A stretch of DNA of 64,000 nt, taken from positions 1-64,000 of the forward strand of contig NZ_CP059066.1 of assembly GCF_017301615.1 (NCBI RefSeq), in the 5' to 3' direction. The stretch's first letter is position 1, and each line of letters opens with the position of its first letter. The notes below the pieces were generated by a model. That model did not search any database, was not told where the DNA came from, and worked only from the letters and a program-made list of their open reading frames with translations. Below are positions 8,428 through 16,521 of the stretch, piece after piece. The position numbers and the translations under genes are program-made. Source of the stretch: Koleobacter methoxysyntrophicus (GTDB lineage Bacteria; Bacillota; Thermosediminibacteria; Koleobacterales; Koleobacteraceae).

Positions 8428-8448
8428 TTTTATACCAGAGGTATAAAA
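8428..8448. repeat. Operator-like inverted repeat upstream of nhaC
   Basis: TTTTATACC and GGTATAAAA (9-base perfect arms) flank AGA. It lies about 190 bases upstream of nhaC, within an AT-rich stretch. It could be a repressor site or a weak bidirectional terminator. Confidence 0.5.
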
Positions 8449-8635
8449 GACTTTAAAAAAAATAATTGAAAAACTATAAATTAATTATAGAATAATTTTA
8501 TTTTTTATTAAACTTGAAAGGGAGGTATGAATTATGTATCTTTAGACTTTAAGCTAAGCCCTAAAATACAATTAGGTCTCAGAAGCGAATCTCTTCAAAA
8601 CCTTTTTACAACTAAGATGCAAGGAGGAGATAGGT

Positions 8636-10054
8636 TTGGCAAAACCCAAAAAACCAGGTTTATTGTTAGCATTAACACCTATAATATGTGTCGCAGTGTT
8701 TCTATATGTGGGAATCGTTCGTTTAGGTGCTGACGCTCAAATACCCTTGCTAGCTGCTGCAATAATCGCAACCCTTATAGGTATGCTATTGGGGTATACA
8801 TGGAAGGATATGGAAGAATCTGTTATAAAATCCATATCTATGGCCCTTCAAGCATGCGTAATTCTTATGATAATCGGGGCTTTAATAGGTTCATGGATAG
8901 CCGGAGGAATAGTTCCTACAATGATTTACTATGGATTGCAGATTTTGAAACCCAGCTACTTCTTGCCTGCAGTATGCCTGATAGGTTCTATCGTATCCCT
9001 GTCCACAGGCAGTTCATGGACTACTGCAGGGACCGTAGGCATAGCCGCATTGGGTGTGGGGATTGGATTGGGCATCCCTGAATATGTTACTGCAGGAGCT
9101 GTAATTTCGGGAGCATATTTTGGTGATAAAATGTCACCCTTGTCAGATACCACCAACTTAGCCCCTGCCATGGCCGGCAGTAATCTTTTCGAACATGTCA
9201 GGCATATGATTTATACAACAGGCCCAAGTTTGATTATAGCTCTAATTCTTTATTTTATTGTTGGGTTAAGATATGCAGGGGGACAGTTAGATTACACTCA
9301 AATAAACGAAATTTTAGAAGTTTTGCAGGAACATTTTTGGATCAGCCCATTAATGTTTATTGCGCCTTTACTTGTCATTGCAATGGTTGTATTTAAAATA
9401 CCTGCTATACCCGGATTAATCGGGGGGACCCTGCTGGGTGTATTCTTTGCCTTTCTGCAGGGATATAGTTTGGGAGAAATAGTTGATATTGTCCACTACG
9501 GTTTTTCAATAGAAACGCAAAACCCCATGGTTAATGAACTCCTCAGCCGTGGAGGTTTAGATGGGATGATGTGGACAATTTCACTCATTATCATTGCCTT
9601 GGCTTTTGGAGGAATCCTAGAAAGGACAAAATGCCTGGAAGTTATTGTAGAAGCCATTACTAGATTTGCAAAAACGAGGGGAATGGTTGTTCTTTCAAAT
9701 ATAATCACATGTATTATAGTAAACTTTATAGCCGCAGATCAGTATATAGCTATTGTCCTGCCGGGAAGGATGTATAAACCCTTATATGAAAAACTGAAAC
9801 TCCATCCCAAAAATCTCTCTAGGGTATTAGAGGATGCAGGAACTCTAACTTCACCCCTTGTTCCTTGGAATACTTGCGGTGCCTTCATGTGGTCAACTCT
9901 TGCAGTGCATCCTTTTGCATATCTGCCCTATGCATTTCTCAATCTAATTAATCCCTTAATTTCTGCATTCTACGGATTTACGGGATTAACAATGGAATAT
10001 GCGGATAATGAGGTTGATGTAATGGAAGGGGATTCCTCATCGGTTAATGCATGA
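8636..10054 (+). CDS. nhaC: NhaC-family Na+/H+ antiporter
   Basis: The 472-residue polytopic membrane protein exchanges sodium (or malate/lactate-linked sodium, depending on the relative) for protons. About eleven hydrophobic segments are visible. Family landmarks include SLSTGSSWTTAGTVG, ISGAYFGDKMSPLSDTTNLA and, late in the protein, a LEDAGTLTSPLVPWNTCGAF segment. Translation starts at TTG 8636 with AAGGAGGAGA just upstream; no ATG fits. A strong rho-independent terminator follows. The gene stands alone, transcribed away from the conjugative module, and has base composition like the chromosome beyond. The exact ion specificity cannot be read from the sequence. Confidence 0.93.
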   Translation: MAKPKKPGLLLALTPIICVAVFLYVGIVRLGADAQIPLLAAAIIATLIGMLLGYTWKDMEESVIKSISMALQACVILMIIGALIGSWIAGGIVPTMIYYGLQILKPSYFLPAVCLIGSIVSLSTGSSWTTAGTVGIAALGVGIGLGIPEYVTAGAVISGAYFGDKMSPLSDTTNLAPAMAGSNLFEHVRHMIYTTGPSLIIALILYFIVGLRYAGGQLDYTQINEILEVLQEHFWISPLMFIAPLLVIAMVVFKIPAIPGLIGGTLLGVFFAFLQGYSLGEIVDIVHYGFSIETQNPMVNELLSRGGLDGMMWTISLIIIALAFGGILERTKCLEVIVEAITRFAKTRGMVVLSNIITCIIVNFIAADQYIAIVLPGRMYKPLYEKLKLHPKNLSRVLEDAGTLTSPLVPWNTCGAFMWSTLAVHPFAYLPYAFLNLINPLISAFYGFTGLTMEYADNEVDVMEGDSSSVNA

Positions 10055-10082
10055 AATTATTTATAAACTTTTGGGATTTAGG

Positions 10083-10116
10083 AAGAAGTCGGGATTATTC
10101 CCGGCTTCTTTTTTTT
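10083..10116 (+). terminator. Rho-independent terminator of nhaC
   Basis: A 12-base stem (AAGAAGTCGGGA with TCCCGGCTTCTT, one G-U pair, TTAT loop) is followed by a run of T at 10109-10116. Confidence 0.9.
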
Positions 10117-10222
10117 GAATTCACGTGCTATAATTTTTTTATTTGTTTTTCATACAGGAATTCTTCTAAAAATACAGAATAAATTATATTTAACCTAAAT
10201 TTACGCCGGAGGTGAAGTATAA

Positions 10223-10248
10223 AATCCCGGAGAGATTTCTCCGGGATT
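10223..10248 (-). terminator. Terminator of the stress-protein gene
   Basis: A perfect 11-base stem (AATCCCGGAGA / TCTCCGGGATT) with a GATT loop lies 11 bases beyond the stop of the minus-strand gene at 10259. Confidence 0.8.
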
Positions 10249-10258
10249 GTAAGGAACT

Positions 10259-10735
10259 TTAATGGGTTTCTACATCTCTTGCACCGTTTCTTCTTAGAAT
10301 TTCTGCTGCTTCCTGAACCTTGCGGTCATCGGTTCTTACGGCTGCAAGTATCTTACCTTGTCTTACCCTTTCTTCATAATGTCTACCCCTCTCTTCAGGA
10401 ATGCCCCAGTCAATAAGGCCACCGGCAATTCCACCTGTTGCCGCTCCGGACAGCATCCCTGCAATGGGGCCGGCTGCCATGATTGGTCCTAAACCTGGTA
10501 TAGCCAGTGCCCCGGCTCCTAGGGCTAGCCCTGCCAGGCCTCCTAAAACTCCTCCAGTGGTGGTACCATCACCAATATTATTCATGGTAGTACCTTCCTC
10601 TTGTCTGCCCCTGTTTCTATCGTCCTTTGCTACCAAAGAAATCTCTTCTGTTGAGAAACCCGAATTTCGCATCTCGTTAACAGCACGTTCGGCCTGGTCT
10701 TTTGAATCAAATACCCCGATTACCGTTTTTGGCAT
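10259..10735 (-). CDS. General stress protein 17M-like (YflT) with glycine-rich core
   Basis: The 158-residue protein opens with VIGVFDSKDQAERAVNEM, the conserved first strand and helix of the general-stress-protein-17M (YflT) domain. It then has a long glycine/alanine-rich hydrophobic stretch (about residues 55-105, TTGGVLGGLAGLALGAGALA) like that of glycine-zipper proteins, and ends with a second short alpha/beta part (ILAAVRTDDRKVQEAAEILRRNGA). Such proteins are stress-induced in Firmicutes and their biochemical role is unknown. AGGAGGT precedes the ATG and a terminator follows, so it is monocistronic. Confidence 0.75.
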   Translation of the reverse strand: MPKTVIGVFDSKDQAERAVNEMRNSGFSTEEISLVAKDDRNRGRQEEGTTMNNIGDGTTTGGVLGGLAGLALGAGALAIPGLGPIMAAGPIAGMLSGAATGGIAGGLIDWGIPEERGRHYEERVRQGKILAAVRTDDRKVQEAAEILRRNGARDVETH

Positions 10736-10834
10736 TTAATGCTACCTCCTTTTTGTTAATTCCTTACATTGTTATTTTGTCCTTAAGAGAGACATATATA
10801 CATATGAATCAAAAAACCGGCCGCAGCTGCAGAA

Positions 10835-11293
10835 TTATTTTAACCCTTCAAATTTTTGTTGTCTTAAGGCTTCATACAGTATAATTGCAACAGCATTGGA
10901 GAGGTTAAGAGACCTCGCTTCTGAAACCATGGGTATTCTTACACATCGATCCCAATTTGATTTTAATAGATCTACAGGAAGGCCCGCCGTTTCCTTACCG
11001 AAAAAGAGAAAAGAATCCTTTTCATATTTGAATTCCGTATACCATTTACCGGCTTTTGTGGTTGAAAAGTAGAAATTCCCATCAGGATATCTATTCATCA
11101 GTTCGGCAATGCTATCATAATAATATATTTTCACAAGGTGCCAGTAATCCAGACCTGCCCGTTTTAAGTATTTATCTTCGGTCGAAAATCCTAAAGGCTT
11201 AACCAGATGCAATTTAGCCCCTGTTGCTGCACAGGTTCTAACGATGTTCCCTGTATTCTGGGGGATTTCAGGTTCAACTAAAACGACATTCAA
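10835..11293 (-). CDS. trmL: tRNA (cytidine/uridine-34 2'-O)-methyltransferase TrmL
   Basis: This 152-residue SpoU-class methyltransferase has the three class motifs: NTGNIVRTCAATGAKLHLV, FLFFGKETAGLP, and RIPM...ARSLNLSNAVAIILYEALRQ at the C-terminus, which form the deep trefoil knot that binds S-adenosylmethionine. The short length, without an extra RNA-binding domain, identifies TrmL (YibK), which methylates the wobble base of tRNA-Leu isoacceptors. The gene follows the PHP phosphatase gene by 19 bases and is probably in the same operon. Confidence 0.92.
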   Translation of the reverse strand: MNVVLVEPEIPQNTGNIVRTCAATGAKLHLVKPLGFSTEDKYLKRAGLDYWHLVKIYYYDSIAELMNRYPDGNFYFSTTKAGKWYTEFKYEKDSFLFFGKETAGLPVDLLKSNWDRCVRIPMVSEARSLNLSNAVAIILYEALRQQKFEGLK

Positions 11294-11312
11294 GGTTATC
11301 CCTCCAGTATTA

Positions 11313-12137
11313 TTATTTTAAAGGTAGGTCATACCTTTTTCTTTCTTTGAATCGAGATATAATCGTACAGCCGCATCTCTTTGCATAATTGTATGCCTTT
11401 TCAAAATCCCTTCCCACATCTTCCGGTGTATGGGCATCAGAATTTATGATTATCGGAATCCTCTGCTGGCTGCATATCTTAAGGAATTCTTCAGATGGGT
11501 ACATCTCTCTCACCGGCTTTCTCAAACCCGCTGTACTCACTTCTAAACAAAGGCCCTTTTGTTTAACAGCATCAGCAATATCATAATACATGTCCTTAAT
11601 ATCCTTTTTTGGAATAAATCCGAAAACCTTAATCACATCCGGATGGGCAATTATATCGAATATACCGCTGTGTACGGCCTTTTTTAAATCACTGAAATAT
11701 CTCAGATAAACTTCATATACGTCCCTTCTATCCCACTCTTCTTTCATCTCAGGAATATCAAAACCCCATTCATCTATCCAGTGAACAGACCCGAGGACAT
11801 AGTCCCACCGGTAACTTTCAACAAACTCCCTTATCTCTTCCTCATGTTCGGGAACATAATCCATCTCTATGCCCAATTTTATCATATAACCCTCATCTTT
11901 AGCCTTTTGAATTAAAGAAAGGTAATCTTCCAGGTCTTCCGTGCACAGGGAGGCTGCCCATTCCCTCCGCTTTCCCGGGCTGTCCAGCAGTTTTTCTGCT
12001 TGCCTGAATCTATAACCATGTTCTGATATACCTATTTCCGCCAGACCCTCACCAAAACCCTTATCTATAAATTTCTTCAACCATTCCATTGTAAAAGGGC
12101 CATTTTCTAAATGAATATGATAATCCCACAATTTCAA
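11313..12137 (-). CDS. PHP-domain phosphatase, histidinol-phosphatase (HisJ)-like
   Basis: The 274-residue protein starts at a TTG (12137) preceded by AGAGGAGAGG; reading further upstream gives a non-conserved extension. The PHP domain shows the metal ligands in DYHIH near the N-terminus, SEHG, GIEMDY, LGSVHWID, IIAHPDVIK and NSDAH. Members hydrolyse phosphoesters, most often histidinol phosphate. No histidine-biosynthesis genes are nearby, so the natural substrate is uncertain. It lies just upstream of trmL in the same direction. Confidence 0.82.
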   Translation of the reverse strand: MKLWDYHIHLENGPFTMEWLKKFIDKGFGEGLAEIGISEHGYRFRQAEKLLDSPGKRREWAASLCTEDLEDYLSLIQKAKDEGYMIKLGIEMDYVPEHEEEIREFVESYRWDYVLGSVHWIDEWGFDIPEMKEEWDRRDVYEVYLRYFSDLKKAVHSGIFDIIAHPDVIKVFGFIPKKDIKDMYYDIADAVKQKGLCLEVSTAGLRKPVREMYPSEEFLKICSQQRIPIIINSDAHTPEDVGRDFEKAYNYAKRCGCTIISRFKERKRYDLPLK

Positions 12138-12214
12138 TAGTATCCTCTCCTCTTTTATGACTGCTTTTTGCACAATAAAAACCGGTTAACTGCAAAAAAA
12201 TCTTACATACATGA

Positions 12215-12706
12215 TTATTGATACTTTAATAAAATTTTGATCAAAATGGGGAAAAATGTTACGGTACCTATCAGCCGTAGAAGCTGCATTGTAACAATCT
12301 TTGCACTGTCCCCCCCCATATCGGCACCAATAATGGTCATCTCCGTTAGTCCCCCCGGTGAGCTGCTGAAAAAAGCAGTAATGGCATCCATATTGGTGAA
12401 CCTTGTAAGAAAAAAGCCTATAACTAAGCCAAAGACAAGCATAGCGCCTACCAGAAGAAAGGCAGGAAGTATAACTTCTTTAAGCCCTATAATAGTGCTC
12501 TTTGTAATACTGAGGCCAAGAATAGCACCTATAGCCATCTGGGCCACAAGCTTTAAATTTTTAGGAAGCTCCCCTTCAAAGCCAAAGATATTAGCAATCC
12601 CCACAGCAAACATGGCCCCTATCATAGCCCCTGCTGGTATTTTTAGCTTAAAACCTATAAAAGCTCCTACAGACGCTATACTAAGGGTATATATTATCTT
12701 TTCCAT
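12215..12706 (-). CDS. AbrB-family (duplication-type) membrane protein
   Basis: The 163-residue protein has five or six hydrophobic helices and the family's glycine-rich segments (IPAGAMIGAMFAVG, SSSPGGLTEMTIIGADMGGD). Full-length AbrB-family membrane proteins carry two copies of this unit; this one has a single copy. They are annotated in databases as putative ammonia-monooxygenase or regulator of aidB-like proteins, but no function is established for the small form. The start at 12706 has GGAAGGAGAAGG upstream; a longer reading would overlap nth and is not conserved. Confidence 0.7.
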   Translation of the reverse strand: MEKIIYTLSIASVGAFIGFKLKIPAGAMIGAMFAVGIANIFGFEGELPKNLKLVAQMAIGAILGLSITKSTIIGLKEVILPAFLLVGAMLVFGLVIGFFLTRFTNMDAITAFFSSSPGGLTEMTIIGADMGGDSAKIVTMQLLRLIGTVTFFPILIKILLKYQ

Positions 12707-12762
12707 ATATATGCCTTCTCCTTCCTGTAAGGAAAAATTTCCCCTGTCGCTTTCCAAAATAA

Positions 12763-13395
12763 TCAGGTACAATCTTGGGGGTTTTCGCAAAGATGTATCA
12801 GTGCACATTTCTGGCATTTAGGGTTTCTGGCCCTGCATACCTGTCTGCCGTGATAAATAAGCCAGTGATGGGTTTTTCCCCACAATTCTTCGGGTATATT
12901 CTCCATTAACTGGTATTCTGCTTCTAGAACGTTTTTACCGTGAGCAAGCCCGATCCTGTTAGAAACCCTGAACACATGGGTATCTACGGCAAAGGCCGGC
13001 ATATTAAAGGCATTGCTCAGAACTACATTAGCAGTTTTTCTTCCCACACCCGGTAAAGACATCAGATCATTAAGATTACGGGGAACTTCCCCTTTATATT
13101 TGTCTATTATCACCCTGGAAGCCTCAATTATATTTTTACTCTTATTCCTGTATAACCCACATCCTCGAATCTCCTTTTCAAGGTCTTCAGGGTTCAACCG
13201 GGCAAAGTCCTCAGGCCCACTGTACTTTTTAAAAAGCCTTGATGTTACTTTATTGACCTGCTTATCGGTCGATTGGGCAGCCAGCATTGTGGCAACTAAG
13301 AGTTGAAAGGGGGTATCATATTTAAGGGCCGTCTTTGCATCGGGATAAAGTTTTTCAAATATTTTCAGTATTTCTTTGATGCGGTTTTCGCCCAT
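12763..13395 (-). CDS. nth: Endonuclease III
   Basis: This 210-residue base-excision-repair glycosylase/AP-lyase removes oxidised pyrimidines. The helix-hairpin-helix is LPGVGRKTANVVLSNAF, the catalytic Asp is in FAVDTHVFRVSNR, the Lys lies in the hairpin, and the C-terminal [4Fe-4S] cluster has the exact spacing C-x6-C-x2-C-x5-C (CRARNPKCQKCALIHLC). It follows nfo with one base between them, so the two AP-site repair enzymes are cotranscribed. Confidence 0.96.
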   Translation of the reverse strand: MGENRIKEILKIFEKLYPDAKTALKYDTPFQLLVATMLAAQSTDKQVNKVTSRLFKKYSGPEDFARLNPEDLEKEIRGCGLYRNKSKNIIEASRVIIDKYKGEVPRNLNDLMSLPGVGRKTANVVLSNAFNMPAFAVDTHVFRVSNRIGLAHGKNVLEAEYQLMENIPEELWGKTHHWLIYHGRQVCRARNPKCQKCALIHLCENPQDCT

Positions 13396-13396
13396 A

Positions 13397-14233
13397 TTAA
13401 ATTTTCTCCTTGACCAGGGTCCTTAAAAGCCTGATTTCTTTTTCAAAAACATCTATTCCGCCGGGTGTTTCGAGAAGGAACGGAATATCCTTAAGTTCAG
13501 GGTGATTTATGATATTTTCAAAGGTTTCAATGCCGAGCTCACCTTCTCCTATGTTTTCATGTCTGTCCTTTCGACTTCCAAGGGGGTTTTTACTGTCATT
13601 TAAATGAAAGGCCTTTAACCTGTAAATGCCGATAACCTTATCCAGTTCTTCCAGTACGGTATTCAGATCATCCTTAACATCATATCCGGCACAATAAAGA
13701 TGACAGGTATCGAAACAAACCCCCAGGTTTTCCTGTTTATCGACCCTGGCTATTATTTCCTCCAGCTGTTCAAAGGTATAACCTATTTCCGTGCCTACTC
13801 CCGCCATCCCTTCCAGCAGGATCATGACCCTTTCACTACCAGTGATAATCTCATTAAGGGCATCGGCAATCCTCTGAATACCGTATTCCAGACCATAACC
13901 GAGATGGCTTCCGGGATGGACAACCATATAGGATGCCCCTATTGCTTCTAATCTTTTCAGGTCTTCCTTCATTACCATTTTAGCGAAATCCCAGGTATCT
14001 TCTTTAAAAGAAGCAAGGTTCAATGTATAAGGGGCATGGGCTACCATCGGGCCAAAAGAGGTTTCTTTGCGGTATTCGTCCGCTCTGGCCAGATCATCAG
14101 CATCCAGGGCTTTAGCCTTACTGCCTCTGGGATTCCTGGTAAAAAACTGCATCGTATTACAACCGATTTCAACCGCCTGCTTCACCGCCTTTTCATAACC
14201 TTTTGAAATTGATATATGGGCACCGATATACAT
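13397..14233 (-). CDS. nfo: Deoxyribonuclease IV (AP endonuclease Nfo)
   Basis: This 278-residue TIM-barrel, three-zinc enzyme incises DNA at abasic sites. Metal-binding stretches are visible: HAPYTLNLAS, VVHPGSHLG, LLEGMAGVGTEIG, GVCFDTCHLYCAGYD, AFHLNDSKNPLGSRKDRHENIG and FLLETPG. The length is standard. AGGAGGT lies just upstream of the ATG. It forms a two-gene repair operon with nth immediately downstream. Confidence 0.96.
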   Translation of the reverse strand: MYIGAHISISKGYEKAVKQAVEIGCNTMQFFTRNPRGSKAKALDADDLARADEYRKETSFGPMVAHAPYTLNLASFKEDTWDFAKMVMKEDLKRLEAIGASYMVVHPGSHLGYGLEYGIQRIADALNEIITGSERVMILLEGMAGVGTEIGYTFEQLEEIIARVDKQENLGVCFDTCHLYCAGYDVKDDLNTVLEELDKVIGIYRLKAFHLNDSKNPLGSRKDRHENIGEGELGIETFENIINHPELKDIPFLLETPGGIDVFEKEIRLLRTLVKEKI

Positions 14234-14389
14234 GATAACCTCCTGTTTTGCTCAGTTTATAAACAAATTATAGCACACCCCTAAATAATTGGCAAAACTC
14301 TAACTGTAACAAAAATGATTCAAACACATATATTATAATACTAGGCTTTTAGATCACCCAGTTTATAATTGTTTTTAGGGGGAAAAACT

Positions 14390-14761
14390 TTGATTTTAAG
14401 AAAAAAACAGCCTTTAAGAAGTTTTCAAAAAGAAATTATTGGGCTAAATAAAAAGGTTCCTCTTGTAAGTGGAAAATATGCCCGGTACATAAATCTTGAC
14501 AATGCTGCCAGCACACCGGTTGGAACAGGTGTATTGATCGGGCCCACGGCCACATTTGCCAGAGGGGCACCCGATTATGCAGGTGGCGGAACCATAGAAA
14601 CCGTATCCCTGGAAGATATATAATGGGCCCCACCGCCCGAGAGAGATGAAGCTGGTACCCCTAATTTAATAGGGGCCCTGGCCCTGGTGGAAGCTATTAA
14701 AGTACTGCAGAAGATCGGTATGGAAAGGATTTATAAACACGAAAAAAGGCTCACTTCCTAA
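14390..14761 (+). pseudogene. Remnant of a class V aminotransferase (cysteine-desulfurase-like)
   Basis: A TTG at 14390 with AGGGGG upstream opens a frame reading KYARYINLDNAASTPV, the hallmark opening of SufS/NifS-type class V aminotransferases. It then jumps to TGVLIGPTATFARGAPDYAGGGT, which belongs some 200 residues later, so the catalytic centre is deleted. An in-frame TAA at 14621-14623 interrupts the next stretch, after which WAPPPERDEAGTPNLIGALAL and IGMERIYKHEKRLT continue the family. About two thirds of the gene is lost. A functional copy would be about 400-480 residues. Confidence 0.85.
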
Positions 14762-14851
14762 TAAAAACTCATATTGTCTTAATCTGGAAGAAGGGAGCTA
14801 TTATCCCGAAACAATCACAAAATCCCCCTGGCAGAATATTTTATAATATAA

Positions 14852-15202
14852 CCCCCCATAAAGGAGCGGGATTTTCATGGGGTAATAGCCGAATTCTCTA
14901 AAGCTATAAGGTTTTTTATAAAAAAATTTACCCCTTTTAAAGTAAGGGGGTCTTTAGATGAAATAGATGTTAAGCTTCCCGGCCTTCAAATTCGAATGAA
15001 AAGGGAAATTCAACCGGATATCCCCCATGAAGTTACTGTAGTAATCCCCAGGGCCGAGATGAGAAAGAAAATCGACAGAACAAGCGGAAAGGTGGAATAT
15101 GAAATAATTTACAGCAGCATAACTGTAGTTCACGCCCCCCGGCATCCTCTGGCAGGGCCGCCCTCTCAGCCGCCAAAAATTCCTCCCGGAAAAGAAGATT
15201 GA
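14852..15202 (+). pseudogene. Open frame of unknown origin, probably the decayed end of a gene
   Basis: A frame without stops reads from DFHGVIAEFSKAIRFF through RGSLDEIDVKLPGLQIRMKR to a proline-rich end (HPLAGPPSQPPKIPPGKED). Its first ATG is at 14996. A ribosome-site-like AAAGGAGCGGG at 14860-14870 points to an ATG at 14877 that is out of frame and meets a stop two codons later, so a frameshift near the start is likely. I recognise no family. It lies directly after the aminotransferase remnant and may belong to the same dead operon. Confidence 0.35.
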
Positions 15203-15291
15203 TAAGATGTTCCCAGGCCGTGAGACGCTGTTCCAGCATCAGCATAAATTCTTTTATAATCTTCATTTATATTCATTCTCCTACTTTAATC

Positions 15292-16446
15292 CTATTCCCT
15301 TGGGGTAACTATGACTGCTCTGACGTTTTTATCTTTGGTCAAAATCATCCCTACTTCAGCACCGGCTTTAATATCAATAAACTCCCCATCGATTTCTTTA
15401 CGTTTATATGAACCGAATTCATCTTTTCCGATTATCTTTTGAATGTGAATAATTGCATCTTGAATAACCGGAATTTCTACACCTATTTCCACTTGAGAAT
15501 CGGGATTGAAATGATATGCCCTTTCGATTGTCAAAATTCTGTTAACATAATCTACTTCTTTTACTATACCGTATATGAACCTCTCCCCTTCTTCATATCT
15601 AACAGGTGGTATCTCTGTAAAGTTTGTAGTCACATTGTTTACTACCCAGATTTTATCCTCTCCCGGTCCGAAAGGCTGAATCAATTGAATTTTATAAGAT
15701 TTCCCATTATGGACGACATCAATGATCGCTTCCCCTGTCTCCGAATCCGTCCCTTTATTTTTGATTGACACCAGTTCAAACTCATCACCGGGGAGGAAAC
15801 CTGCCATCCTGCCGTCCCTTTTTGCTACCTCAATGGGGTCAAACCTCCATTGCTCTTTTCCCTGGCTTGCCTTCCACTGGTTATATCTGTTCCTATCCTC
15901 GGAATTATATATCTGCCCTACTTTGATCCTCCTATAAACAGGTTCAAGTATACTGCTGTGGCCCCCTATGGTCTCTTCTCTTTTGCCTTCTATCAAAAAC
16001 TGTACACCTATAACATCAGGCAGTTCTGTAAGGGAAAAAACTATCGAATCTATAGCTATCATCTCGGCCGTTGCCCCGACTATCCTATTTTTCACATCTC
16101 CGGTAAAATTCACATAGGCTATTCCACCTATTGTATCGATGGAACGTATGTCTATCCCTTTCGGTAGAGAAGGTTTTAAAGTCGGGTCAAGAGGGCCCTT
16201 TATTAATTCCTGTATGATTATTTTTTCAAGGGATTCCCCTTTTGGAACCTTCCTTTCTTCCGGGACAACCCCCATGGCCTTGTCATCACTGAAATAGAGG
16301 GTTACATTGATAAGCTCTTTCTGAGATGTAGGGCTTACTACGGGTTCTCCCGGTTTTATAACTTCCGTCGGCAGTATTTCACATCCTGATATAAGCCAAA
16401 TTACACATAAAACCGTTGCAATCATAGGGAAACTGCGTTTGCACAT
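15292..16446 (-). CDS. GerMN-domain lipoprotein (spore-germination GerM-like)
   Basis: The 384-residue lipoprotein has a signal peptide ending in the lipobox LISGC, so it is anchored outside the membrane. The N-terminal half holds a GerMN domain: VTLYFSDDKAMGVVPEER, then LIKGPLDPTLKPSLPKG and IAYVNFTGDV. The C-terminal half is a beta-rich region I do not recognise (about residues 210-384). I chose the ATG at 16446 because GGGAGGC precedes it and the signal peptide starts there. It follows the histidine kinase gene, suggesting control with or by the two-component system. GerM proteins act in sporulation and germination in Bacillus. Confidence 0.8.
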   Translation of the reverse strand: MCKRSFPMIATVLCVIWLISGCEILPTEVIKPGEPVVSPTSQKELINVTLYFSDDKAMGVVPEERKVPKGESLEKIIIQELIKGPLDPTLKPSLPKGIDIRSIDTIGGIAYVNFTGDVKNRIVGATAEMIAIDSIVFSLTELPDVIGVQFLIEGKREETIGGHSSILEPVYRRIKVGQIYNSEDRNRYNQWKASQGKEQWRFDPIEVAKRDGRMAGFLPGDEFELVSIKNKGTDSETGEAIIDVVHNGKSYKIQLIQPFGPGEDKIWVVNNVTTNFTEIPPVRYEEGERFIYGIVKEVDYVNRILTIERAYHFNPDSQVEIGVEIPVIQDAIIHIQKIIGKDEFGSYKRKEIDGEFIDIKAGAEVGMILTKDKNVRAVIVTPRE

Positions 16447-16521
16447 TTTATGGCCTCCCAAAAAATTTATTAAAAAACAGATGTTTGGAGTAAGTCGTTC
16501 AGATAAGGAGTTTGTCATCTT

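Larger units (their letters stand above)
8105..8635. other. Divergent intergenic region, repeat-rich
   Basis: This 531-base gap separates the conjugative operon (minus) from nhaC (plus). It holds an inverted repeat at 8130-8149, three TGCTAACG copies at 8189-8216, two copies each of ACAGAATGATA (8219, 8301) and GAAACGAAAAT (8265, 8327), an operator-like inverted repeat at 8428-8448 and a very AT-rich run to 8518. A strong ribosome site at 8519-8525 leads only to a short frame that overlaps nhaC. It probably carries both promoters and may mark the edge of the mobile element. Confidence 0.5.

Noticed and set aside
8527-8733. 68-codon frame after a good ribosome site upstream of nhaC
   Set aside because: It overlaps the nhaC start by about 100 bases, and the second half is nhaC in another frame; the ribosome site abuts the ATG. 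A leader frame remains possible but unsupported.
12707-12817. N-terminal extension of the AbrB-type protein
   Set aside because: It overlaps nth and lacks conservation; the ATG at 12706 has a good ribosome site.
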